DNA of 8,035 nt from NCBI GenBank assembly GCA_945873675.1, contig CAMCEP010000117.1, positions 1 to 8,035 on the forward strand, read 5' to 3'. The position numbers and the translations under genes are program-made. The notes under the pieces are model-generated. The model saw only the letters and a list, made by a program, of their open reading frames with translations. It was not told where the DNA came from and ran no database searches. Shown here piece after piece: positions 1-6,292 of this stretch. The first letter of the stretch is position 1. Every line of letters begins with the position of its first letter. The DNA comes from Asaia bogorensis (GTDB taxonomy: Bacteria; Pseudomonadota; Alphaproteobacteria; Acetobacterales; Acetobacteraceae).

Positions 1-368
1 GTGTGCTGACGCTGTGGGTTACTTTCGCACCGTGCTTTGCCTGGATTTTCCTCGGCGCGCCTTTCGTCGAAAAACTGCATGCCGCGCCGCGCTTGAAGGG
101 TGCTTTGGGTGCGGTGACGGCGGCGGTGGTGGGTGTGATTGCCAACCTCGCGCTCTGGTTCGGGTTGCGCGTGATTTTCCGCGATGTGCAGGTCAGCAGC
201 TATGGGCCGATCCGGCTTGATCTGCCGGTGCTGAGCAGCCTTGATCCGGCGGCGCTGGCACTAGCAGTCTTCGCCGCCGTACTGCTTTTCGCGATGAAGC
301 AAGGGCTGGCGCGCAGCCTTGGCTTTACCGCGATTGCGGGGTTGGTGCTGAAATTCGCGGGGTTTTGA
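1..368 (+). CDS. chrA: Chromate transporter ChrA, C-terminal fragment (5' end outside window)
   Basis: This is the last 121 codons of an inner-membrane transporter of the CHR family, which exports chromate and confers chromate resistance. The frame is open from the first base and has no start of its own; the GTG at position 3 is an internal valine codon. Just after the edge the fragment shows the conserved run VTFAPCFAWIFLGAPF, followed by an LKGALGAVTAAVVGVIANLALWF-type stretch typical of the second CHR domain. About three hydrophobic helices follow, near fragment residues 35-57, 78-95 and 103-120. It stops at TGA 366-368, only 8 bases from the stop of the convergent Kelch gene. Full length (usually about 400 residues for a two-domain ChrA) cannot be checked. 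Family assignment is confident; the substrate is inferred from the family. Confidence 0.85.
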   Translation, partial: VLTLWVTFAPCFAWIFLGAPFVEKLHAAPRLKGALGAVTAAVVGVIANLALWFGLRVIFRDVQVSSYGPIRLDLPVLSSLDPAALALAVFAAVLLFAMKQGLARSLGFTAIAGLVLKFAGF

Positions 369-376
369 GAGGTGAG

Positions 377-1483
377 TTACCCCGGCGTGAAAGCCTCATG
401 TACCGCGGTCTGGATGCCGCCGCCTACAATTGGCCCGCCTCCCGCGACATAGATCCAATCGCCAATCAGCGCCGCGCCCAAACCATGCCGTGGTGTCGGC
501 ATGGGGGCGTGATGCTGCCAGCTATCGGTGGCGGGATCATAGGATTCCACCGTGCCGATCACGCGATCAATCGGGCGGTTTTGCGCGTCATAAAGCCGTT
601 CCTCACCGCCCATGCACCAGAAGCGCCCGCGCAGCACCACCATGCCATGGCCTGAACGTGGTGTCGGGATCGGCGCGCGCAGCCGCCAAGTATCGCTCGC
701 CGGATCATAGACGTGATGCAGGCCGGTATTATTCTCAAAGGTGTTGAAGCGACCGCCGGCAATGTGAATCCGCCCTTCCCAAACCACGATGCCCGCATGG
801 TCACGCCCCGCCGGCAGCGGGCGGAGTAGAGTCCACTTGTCGGCCTGGGGATCATAGACCTCATTCCAGGAAATGCTGGCGCGTTCGGGTGAAGGATCAG
901 TTGCGCCGCCGATGTGATAGATCTTGCCACCCACAGCCGCGACAGCGCCGGCACCGCGTGGGCGCGGCATGGGTGCGATGGCGGACCAACGATCCGCCGC
1001 AACATCATAAACAAATGCCTTGGTGTCGGAAGCGCGGTTCTGTTCGGTGAAACCGCCCAGCGCATAAATCCGGCCCGCATCGGCAACCACACCAACGTGG
1101 TTCGCGCCGCGCGGCAAAGGTGCGGCTTCCTGCCAGCGATCCGCCGCCGGGTCATAGACATGGTGATAGGGCTTATCCACCTGGCCTTGGGCATAGCCGC
1201 CAATGACATGCAGCTTGCCAGCCCAGGCCGTGGCCCAGGCCATTTCACTGCGCGGCAGGGGAAGCGGTGCGCGCGACACCCAACGCCCAGGCGCACCTGC
1301 TGGCGCGGGGCTGGTCACCACACGCTGCGCCAATTGCTCAGGCGTTAGGGCCTGCGGATTGGGTCCGCGCAGTGCGGACATTTGATCAGCCGGTATATTC
1401 GCCCCATGGTGCCCGTGATGCTGGGCCTGGGCTGCCCCGGCCAACATCGCCGCACTTGTTCCCAGAAAAATCCTGCGCCGCAT
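377..1483 (-). CDS. Exported Kelch-repeat six-bladed beta-propeller protein
   Basis: A 368-residue protein that is probably exported and folded into a single beta-propeller. The N-terminus (MRRRIFLGTSAAMLAG) looks like a Tat-type signal: consecutive arginines, then a hydrophobic stretch, with a likely AQA cleavage site at residue 20. A His-rich patch (QHHGHHG) and a roughly 45-residue Pro/Ala/Gln-rich linker follow. Six Kelch motifs come next, each with a Gly-Gly pair (about residues 95, 143, 192, 243, 292, 348) and a YDPxxDxW-type strand, so six blades. E. coli NanM, a sialate epimerase, is a known periplasmic six-bladed Kelch protein, but nothing here supports that activity. The ATG has AGGGGG eight bases upstream. 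It follows clpB by 63 bases on the same strand without an obvious U-tract terminator, so read-through is possible. Function unknown. Confidence 0.88.
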   Translation of the reverse strand: MRRRIFLGTSAAMLAGAAQAQHHGHHGANIPADQMSALRGPNPQALTPEQLAQRVVTSPAPAGAPGRWVSRAPLPLPRSEMAWATAWAGKLHVIGGYAQGQVDKPYHHVYDPAADRWQEAAPLPRGANHVGVVADAGRIYALGGFTEQNRASDTKAFVYDVAADRWSAIAPMPRPRGAGAVAAVGGKIYHIGGATDPSPERASISWNEVYDPQADKWTLLRPLPAGRDHAGIVVWEGRIHIAGGRFNTFENNTGLHHVYDPASDTWRLRAPIPTPRSGHGMVVLRGRFWCMGGEERLYDAQNRPIDRVIGTVESYDPATDSWQHHAPMPTPRHGLGAALIGDWIYVAGGGPIVGGGIQTAVHEAFTPG

Positions 1484-1529
1484 TCGTTATGCCCCCTGCC
1501 TGGATGGCCGAAAGCTTGCGCGAATGCGG

Positions 1530-1553
1530 CGCCTGATCAAGCCCCGTCAGGCG
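1530..1553 (-). other. Short inverted repeat spanning the clpB stop codon
   Basis: CGCCTGA (1530-1536) and TCAGGCG (1547-1553) are perfect 7-bp complements around a 10-base loop, and the clpB stop (1549-1547) lies in one arm. In the clpB transcript this could form a hairpin just before the Kelch leader. No run of U follows it, so it is a poor intrinsic terminator. It could be a Rho-associated or processing structure, or chance. Confidence 0.3.
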
Positions 1554-4150
1554 GCTTCCGCCGGCTCCGCCTCCGGCGCGGCCTGGCGCACTTCCAGCCC
1601 ATCGGGGCTGGCCGTGACCTTCAGGCTTTCGCCATCCTTCACGCTGCCTTCCAGCAATAGCCCCGCAAGCTTGTCCTGCAGGTTCCGTTGAATGACGCGC
1701 TTCAAGGGCCGCGCGCCATACACCGGATCGTACCCCGCTTCCGCGAGCCATTCGCGCGCCGCTTCATCCAGCGTGAGCGTGATTTTGCGATCTTCCAAAA
1801 GCCGCCTGAGGCCGCGCAATTGGATATCCACAATCGAAGCCATATCCCCGCGTGCCAGGCGCCGGAACAGCACAATCTCATCCAGCCGGTTCAGAAATTC
1901 CGGGCGGAAGCGTTCGCGCACGGCACGCATCACCGCCGGGCGCGCTGCTTCGATATCGGTGCTCTCCGGCAATTCCGCGATGGCATGGGCACCCAGATTG
2001 CTGGTCAGCACAATGATGGTGTTGCGGAAATCAACCGTCCGCCCCTGGCCATCCGTCAGCCGTCCATCATCCAGCACCTGCAACAGCACATTGAAGACAT
2101 CATCATGTGCCTTTTCTACCTCATCGAACAGGATCACCTGATATGGCCGCCGCCGCACGGCTTCCGTCAGCGCACCGCCTTCTTCATAGCCAACATAGCC
2201 AGGCGGTGCGCCGATCAGCCGCGATACCGCGTGCTTTTCCATATATTCCGACATATCAATGCGCGTCATGGCGCGATCATCATCGAACAGAAAAGCCGCC
2301 AGCGATTTCACCAATTCCGTCTTGCCAACACCAGTTGGGCCCAGGAACAGGAAGCTGCCGATCGGGCGATTAGGGTCCTGCAAGCCCGCGCGTGCGCGGC
2401 GCACGGCCTTGGAAACCGCTTCAAGCGCTTCTTCCTGGCCGACCACGCGCTTGCGCAACTGGTCTTCCATCCGCAGCAGCTTGGCGCGTTCGCCTTCCAG
2501 CATTTTCTCAACGGGAATACCGGTCCAGCGGCTCACTACCGCCGCAATGCCTTCTTCCGTTACGGCTTCATTGACCAGCTTGGTATCGCCATTGCCGGCA
2601 TCAGCCAGTTTCTTTTCAATGCCTGGGATAACGCCATAGAGCAGTTCGGAAGCCTTGGTCAGATCGCCGCGGCGCTGCGCCAGTTCAACCTCGGTCCGCG
2701 CCTTGTCCAATTCTTCCTTGAGCTTCTGGCTTTCAACCACCTCGCCCTTTTCCGCTTCCCAGCGTGTGGTCATGGCGGAGGAGCTTTCCTCAAGCTCCGC
2801 CAATTCCTTCTCAAGCTTCAGTAGCCGATCACGCGACGCCGCGTCATCTTCCTTCTTCAACGCTTCGCGTTCGATTTTGAGGCGCATGAGGTCGCGGTCA
2901 ATCGCATCCAATTCTTCGGGCTTGCTATCCACCTGCATGCGAAGGCGCGATGAAGCCTCGTCTACCAAATCAATCGCCTTATCGGGCAGGAAGCGATCCG
3001 TGATGTAGCGATTGGAAAGTGTCGCAGCGGCCACAAGCGCACCATCTGCAATGCGCACGCCGTGATGGAGTTCGTATTTTTCCTTGATACCACGCAGGAT
3101 GGAGATTGTGTCTTCCACGCTCGGCTCACCAACAAAAACCGGCTGGAAGCGCCGCGCCAGCGCCGCATCTTTCTCCACGTGTTTGCGATATTCATCAAGC
3201 GTCGTGGCGCCAATGCAATGCAATTCGCCGCGCGCCAAGGCGGGTTTGAGCAGGTTTGAGGCATCCATCGCCCCATCCGCCTTGCCCGCGCCGACCAGCG
3301 TGTGCATTTCATCAATGAACAGGATGATTTCGCCTTCCGCCTGCTGCACTTCCGCCAGCACGGCTTTCAGACGTTCCTCGAACTCACCGCGATATTTGGC
3401 GCCTGCGATCATGGAGCCAAGATCCAGCGCCATGACGCGCTTGGTCTTCAAGGCTTCTGGCACATCGCCATTGACGATGCGGAGCGCCAAGCCTTCCACA
3501 ATCGCGGTCTTGCCGACGCCCGGTTCGCCGATCAGCACCGGGTTGTTCTTGGTGCGGCGGGCAAGCACCTGAATGGCGCGACGAATTTCCTCATCGCGGC
3601 CGATCACCGGGTCAAGCTTGCCCTGGCGCGCCACTTCGGTGATGTCGCGCGCGTATTTCTTTAGCGCATCGAAGCTGTCTTCGGCGTTCTGGCTATTGAC
3701 CGTGCGGCCCTTGCGGATTTGCGCAATGGCTTTTTCCAGCTTGTCAGGCTCTGCCCCCGCTACGCGGAGCGCGCGCCCGGCATCGCCTTCACTGCCAGCG
3801 AGTGCCACCAGTACGCGGTCCTGCGCCACAAAGGCATCGCCGGCACGATTCGCCTGTTCCTGGGCATTGCCAAGGATGCGCACGATATCGGCAGTGAAGC
3901 TCGGTTGTGCGGAAGCGCCGCCGCCGGTCACTTTCGGCAGGCGGGAGATATAGGATTCAACCGCGTTCTTGGCGCGAATCGGATCACCCCCGGCAGCGCG
4001 GATCAGGCCGCTTGCCGCGCCCTCCGCATCATCCAGCAGCGCCTTCAGCAAATGCGTGGGCGTCACCTGCTGGTGGAATTCGCGAATGGCAATGGTTTGC
4101 GCCGCTTGCAGAAAACCGCGGGCGCGGTCGGTAAATTTTTCGATATCCAT
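1547..4150 (-). CDS. clpB: ATP-dependent disaggregase ClpB (Hsp100)
   Basis: A cytosolic AAA+ hexamer that, with DnaK/DnaJ/GrpE, pulls polypeptides out of heat-induced aggregates. At 867 residues it is full length. Order of parts: ClpN double repeat (about 1-145); AAA-1 with Walker A GEPGVGKT (208-215), pore loop AKYRG (251-255), Walker B IILFIDE (275-281) and arginine pair (333-334); coiled-coil middle domain (about 405-530), which separates ClpB from ClpA; AAA-2 with Walker A GPTGVGKT (604-611), pore loop GYVG (651-654), Walker B VILFDE (672-677), sensor TSN and NRLDE; then the GARPLKR sensor-2 region. There is no ClpP-binding IGL/F loop evident. The start is MDIEKFTDRARGF: it matches the family N-terminus and has AGGAG nine bases upstream (4160-4164). 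An in-frame ATG at 4198 would add 16 unconserved residues and skip that site. A sigma-32-like promoter precedes it. Confidence 0.97.
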   Translation of the reverse strand: MDIEKFTDRARGFLQAAQTIAIREFHQQVTPTHLLKALLDDAEGAASGLIRAAGGDPIRAKNAVESYISRLPKVTGGGASAQPSFTADIVRILGNAQEQANRAGDAFVAQDRVLVALAGSEGDAGRALRVAGAEPDKLEKAIAQIRKGRTVNSQNAEDSFDALKKYARDITEVARQGKLDPVIGRDEEIRRAIQVLARRTKNNPVLIGEPGVGKTAIVEGLALRIVNGDVPEALKTKRVMALDLGSMIAGAKYRGEFEERLKAVLAEVQQAEGEIILFIDEMHTLVGAGKADGAMDASNLLKPALARGELHCIGATTLDEYRKHVEKDAALARRFQPVFVGEPSVEDTISILRGIKEKYELHHGVRIADGALVAAATLSNRYITDRFLPDKAIDLVDEASSRLRMQVDSKPEELDAIDRDLMRLKIEREALKKEDDAASRDRLLKLEKELAELEESSSAMTTRWEAEKGEVVESQKLKEELDKARTEVELAQRRGDLTKASELLYGVIPGIEKKLADAGNGDTKLVNEAVTEEGIAAVVSRWTGIPVEKMLEGERAKLLRMEDQLRKRVVGQEEALEAVSKAVRRARAGLQDPNRPIGSFLFLGPTGVGKTELVKSLAAFLFDDDRAMTRIDMSEYMEKHAVSRLIGAPPGYVGYEEGGALTEAVRRRPYQVILFDEVEKAHDDVFNVLLQVLDDGRLTDGQGRTVDFRNTIIVLTSNLGAHAIAELPESTDIEAARPAVMRAVRERFRPEFLNRLDEIVLFRRLARGDMASIVDIQLRGLRRLLEDRKITLTLDEAAREWLAEAGYDPVYGARPLKRVIQRNLQDKLAGLLLEGSVKDGESLKVTASPDGLEVRQAAPEAEPAEAA

Positions 4151-4159
4151 GTGGTCCCT

Positions 4160-4164
4160 CTCCT
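4160..4164 (-). promoter_or_regulatory. clpB ribosome-binding site
   Basis: AGGAG on the minus strand lies nine bases before the ATG at 4150-4148. It decides the clpB start in favour of the MDIEKF methionine over the in-frame ATG at 4198, for which it would lie inside the coding sequence. Confidence 0.75.
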
Positions 4165-4219
4165 GAGCGGACGATGCCCCTCGCCCCCGAATGGGCAACG
4201 AATGACACCAGAATGCTTG

Positions 4220-4253
4220 ATATGTGGTATCTTGCCTTGATCTGCTTCAAGGG
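4220..4253 (-). promoter_or_regulatory. Candidate sigma-32 heat-shock promoter for clpB
   Basis: Read on the minus strand, CCCTTGAA (4253-4246) matches the -35 half of the E. coli sigma-32 consensus exactly. CCACATAT (4227-4220) matches the -10 half CCCCATNT at all but one position. The gap between CCCTTGAA and CCACATAT is 18 bases, one longer than the usual 13-17. Transcription would start near 4213, giving a leader of about 60 bases before the clpB ATG. Heat-shock control of clpB is well established in proteobacteria, so position and motif agree. This is a by-eye match without experimental support. Confidence 0.6.
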
Positions 4254-4255
4254 GG
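4249..4255 (+). promoter_or_regulatory. Ribosome-binding site of the MOSC gene
   Basis: AAGGGGG sits six bases before the ATG at 4262 and supports that start. The same bases overlap the -35 element of the candidate clpB heat-shock promoter on the other strand. I could not find a convincing promoter for the MOSC gene itself in the 111-bp divergent region. Confidence 0.65.
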
Positions 4256-4261
4256 TGTCCG

Positions 4262-5026
4262 ATGCGTATTGAAAAGATCTACCGCTACCCGGTGAAGGGC
4301 CTATCCGCCGAGGCTTTGGAAGCCGTGGCGCTGACGCCCGGCGAAATGCTGGCGCATGACCGGCGCTTTGCGCTGGCGCAAGGGGATGCGCCCTTTGATG
4401 TGGCCGCCCCCCGCTGGCTTTCCAAGCGCAATTTCGGCTGCCTGATGGCCAATGAACGGCTTGCCCTGCTGCATACCGCCTTTGATCCGCATGATGGCAG
4501 TCTGGCCATCCGCGCCCCCGGCGCAGCACCCTTTTTGGGCGATACACGGACCGAGGAAGGCAAAGCGGCGATTGCGCACTACCTCACTGATTTCCTGGGC
4601 CCGGAAGCCCGCGGCGAACCCCGCTTCATCGAGGCGCCGGGCCATCGCTTCTCCGATGTGGCGATGAAGGTGGTTTCCATTATTGGCCTTGGTAGCCTGC
4701 ATGCGCTGGAAGCCGAAGCTGGCATGGTGCTGGACCCGCTCCGCTTTCGCGCGAATTTCTATTTCTCGGGCGGGCGGCCCTGGGTGGAGTTTGATTGGAT
4801 TGGTAAGGAAATCCAGATCGGCCAGGTGCGTCTTAAGGTGGTGAAGCGCATCGTGCGTTGCGCCGCGACCGAGGTGAACCCGGAAACCGCCGCGCGCGAT
4901 GCCGACCCGCCGCGTGATTTGCGCCGGCATTTCGGCCATGCGGATTTGGGGGTTTATGCTGAGGTTTTGGAAGGCGGAAATATCGCGCTTGGCGATGCGC
5001 TGGAACCAATGATGCTGGACCTGTGA
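4262..5026 (+). CDS. MOSC-domain protein (MOSC_N plus MOSC), likely Moco/sulfur-carrier oxidoreductase
   Basis: A 254-residue soluble protein with an N-terminal beta-barrel MOSC_N domain (opening MRIEKIYRYPVKGLS, about residues 1-115) and a C-terminal MOSC domain (about 130-250). The signature is RCAATEVNPETAARD with Cys200, the position that coordinates molybdenum or carries sulfur in mARC/YcbX-type proteins and the MOSC domain of Moco sulfurase. RFRAN (161-165) is also typical of the family. In YcbX and mARC this fold reduces N-hydroxylated compounds. Unlike E. coli YcbX, there is no C-terminal 2Fe-2S ferredoxin domain here, so electrons would have to come from a separate partner. It is transcribed divergently from clpB. 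The start is supported by AAGGGGG six bases upstream. Family is confident; substrate unknown. Confidence 0.9.
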   Translation: MRIEKIYRYPVKGLSAEALEAVALTPGEMLAHDRRFALAQGDAPFDVAAPRWLSKRNFGCLMANERLALLHTAFDPHDGSLAIRAPGAAPFLGDTRTEEGKAAIAHYLTDFLGPEARGEPRFIEAPGHRFSDVAMKVVSIIGLGSLHALEAEAGMVLDPLRFRANFYFSGGRPWVEFDWIGKEIQIGQVRLKVVKRIVRCAATEVNPETAARDADPPRDLRRHFGHADLGVYAEVLEGGNIALGDALEPMMLDL

Positions 5027-5086
5027 GAATGCCTTTTTTCTGCCGCTTGGCGGGAGCATGCTTGCGAAATTAAGGGAGTCGTCGCC

Positions 5087-5404
5087 ATGACCTTGAAGCT
5101 GCGTCATGTTGCTTTTCTGGCCTTGGGTTTGGCTGGTTTGGCGCTAACTGCCGCGCCGGCAAGCGCCCATCCACAATATGGTTATGGCTATGGTTATCAC
5201 CACAGGCCGCAGCCCTATCCGCATGGTCACGGGGCGGTGGTAATTATGCCGCCGCCCGCCTATTACGCGCCGCCACCGCCACCGGTCTATTACGCTCCTC
5301 CACCGGTTTATTATGCGCCGCCGCCGGCCTATTACGTGCCGGCGCCTTATCCGCGTTACGGCCATTATGGGCGTCCTGGCGTTTCGCTCAATTTCCGCTT
5401 CTGA
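5087..5404 (+). CDS. Small exported Tyr/Pro/His-rich repeat protein
   Basis: A 105-residue protein with a clear Sec signal peptide: MTLKLRH, a hydrophobic Leu/Ala core, and a likely cut after ASA at residue 27. The mature part is about 78 residues and of low complexity. It opens with alternating Tyr-Gly (residues 31-37) and a His/Pro patch (HHRPQPYPHGHG), continues with YYAPPP-type repeats (59-87) and ends GVSLNFRF. A terminal aromatic after alternating hydrophobics resembles the last strand of outer-membrane proteins, but the chain is far too short for a barrel. AAGGGAG (5072-5078) lies eight bases before the ATG. The signal peptide, good ribosome site and consistent composition argue it is real. 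Similar Tyr/Pro-rich exported proteins are common in alphaproteobacteria and mostly uncharacterised. Function unknown; a cell-surface or metal-binding role is only a guess. Confidence 0.82.
   Translation: MTLKLRHVAFLALGLAGLALTAAPASAHPQYGYGYGYHHRPQPYPHGHGAVVIMPPPAYYAPPPPPVYYAPPPVYYAPPPAYYVPAPYPRYGHYGRPGVSLNFRF
5261..5347 (+). repeat. In-gene tandem YYAPPP-type repeat
   Basis: Four imperfect units encode YYAPPPPPV, YYAPPPV, YYAPPPA and YYVPAP. At DNA level they begin TATTAC or TATTAT followed by GC/Pro-rich codons. Unit lengths vary by proline codons and synonymous changes are present, so the array is diverged rather than a fresh duplication. Confidence 0.85.
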
Positions 5405-5411
5405 AGCTAGC

Positions 5412-5440
5412 TTGCGCGCTGCCGCCATGCGGCGCAATTT
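5412..5440 (+). terminator. Weak terminator-like hairpin after the small exported protein gene
   Basis: GCCGC (5421-5425) pairs with GCGGC (5429-5433) around a 3-base loop. TTGC (5412-5415) can pair with GCAA (5434-5437) across a 5-base bulge, followed by only three T. It lies between the TGA at 5404 and the next start at 5450. The T-tract is short and the bulge large, so termination would be partial at best. Confidence 0.3.
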
Positions 5441-5449
5441 CAGGGCACA

Positions 5450-6187
5450 ATGTGCACGCTGATTTTACTCAACCGGCCTGATCATGAATGGCCGATGCTG
5501 ATTGCCGCCAATCGGGATGAAAGGGCGGATCGCGCCTGGGATGCGCCGGCGGCCTGGTGGTCCGACTATCCCGGGGTGATCGGCGGGCGAGACCGCAGCG
5601 CCGGCGGCAGTTGGATGGCGTTTGGCCCCAAGGGCGTGCTGGCGGCAGCCTTAAACCGCCCCGGCAGCCTTGGCCCCGCACCTGGCAAACGGAGCCGGGG
5701 CGAATTGCCCCTGATGGCCGCGAATGCCGAGACGGCCGAAGCGGCGATGGAGGCCATCACCCGCCTTGATGCCGGCGCCTGGCGTCCCTTCAACCTGGTG
5801 GTCGCGGATCAACGCGGGGCTTACTACATCGAAGCTTTGGGGGAAGGGCGCCCGCAAGCCATGGTAATGGCGCCCGGGCTTTCGATGGTGACATCCCATC
5901 CGCCCAATGATGAAAGCCACCCCCGCACACGGCGCCATTTGCCGCGTTTTCGCGCTGCCGCCGTGCCTGAGCCCGCGCGGGGCGATTGGCGCGCCTGGGA
6001 AGAACGCCTGGCCGATGACAGCCATGAGGGGGATTTGGCCGCGACGCTGAAAGTGCCGCTGCTGGCGGGGTATGGGACTGTCTCTTCCAGTCTTTTGGGT
6101 TTTAGCGCGACAGGGGAAAGGCTTTGGCGTTTTTGCCCAGCGCCACCGGGGGAGGGCGGCTTCAAGGACCTTGAACACTTGGGCTGA
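5450..6187 (+). CDS. NRDE/TANGO2-family protein
   Basis: A 245-residue protein of the TANGO2 (transport and Golgi organisation 2) family, which takes its NRDE name from the motif seen here in AANRDE (residues 19-24). Other family landmarks are MCTL at the very N-terminus, GGRD (45-48), GGSW (52-55), ALNR (67-70) and RSRGEL (81-86). Cys2 directly after the start Met would become N-terminal once Met is removed, as expected for an Ntn-hydrolase-like nucleophile; catalysis has not been shown by anything here. Eukaryotic TANGO2/HRG-9 proteins have been linked to heme trafficking, and the bacterial role is unclear. The start is fixed by the conserved MCTL; the upstream CAGGG (5441-5445) is a modest ribosome site. 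It precedes the purine operon by 105 bases but is unlikely to belong to it, since purC has its own promoter candidate. Confidence 0.88.
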   Translation: MCTLILLNRPDHEWPMLIAANRDERADRAWDAPAAWWSDYPGVIGGRDRSAGGSWMAFGPKGVLAAALNRPGSLGPAPGKRSRGELPLMAANAETAEAAMEAITRLDAGAWRPFNLVVADQRGAYYIEALGEGRPQAMVMAPGLSMVTSHPPNDESHPRTRRHLPRFRAAAVPEPARGDWRAWEERLADDSHEGDLAATLKVPLLAGYGTVSSSLLGFSATGERLWRFCPAPPGEGGFKDLEHLG

Positions 6188-6229
6188 GCAGTCGACTCGG
6201 GGCCCAAAGTGGCGACCCTTGGATAGGGC

Positions 6230-6238
6230 TGCTATACT
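6230..6238 (+). promoter_or_regulatory. Extended -10 promoter candidate for the purine operon
   Basis: TGC-TATACT gives the extended TGn motif directly before a -10 hexamer with one mismatch to TATAAT. The -35 region 16-18 bases upstream is poor (about three matches in TGGCGA at 6210-6215), which an extended -10 can tolerate. Transcription would start near 6245, leaving a leader of about 48 bases before purC. I see no recognisable riboswitch fold or operator in this leader. Confidence 0.5.
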
Positions 6239-6292
6239 TTGCCAACGCGCCGCCTTCCGCCCTTGGATGGTGGGCCAAAGGATGACTGACCC

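Noticed and set aside
356..387. Possible shared bidirectional terminator between chrA and the Kelch gene (GGGG/CCCC pairing)
   Set aside because: The stem is about five pairs with a 17-base loop and no T-tract on either strand. It is too weak to call.
1688..2824. Long plus-strand open frame of 378 codons opposite clpB
   Set aside because: It lies entirely antisense to the well-conserved clpB. Its translation is rich in His/Arg/Gln with no domain pattern, as expected from the complement of GC-rich codons.
4151..4198. 16-residue N-terminal extension of ClpB from an upstream in-frame ATG
   Set aside because: The extension is not conserved in ClpB, and the clear AGGAG site is placed for the ATG at 4150.
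5034..5039. Run of six T just after the MOSC stop as an intrinsic terminator
   Set aside because: No stable stem precedes the T-run on the plus strand.
4301..5107. Minus-strand open frame of 268 codons opposite the MOSC gene
   Set aside because: It is a shadow of the MOSC coding sequence, has no recognisable motif, and its start lies inside the next gene's signal peptide.
5144..5437. Minus-strand Arg-rich open frame opposite the YYAPPP protein
   Set aside because: Its repeats simply mirror the Tyr/Pro repeats on the plus strand, and no ribosome site or signal is present.
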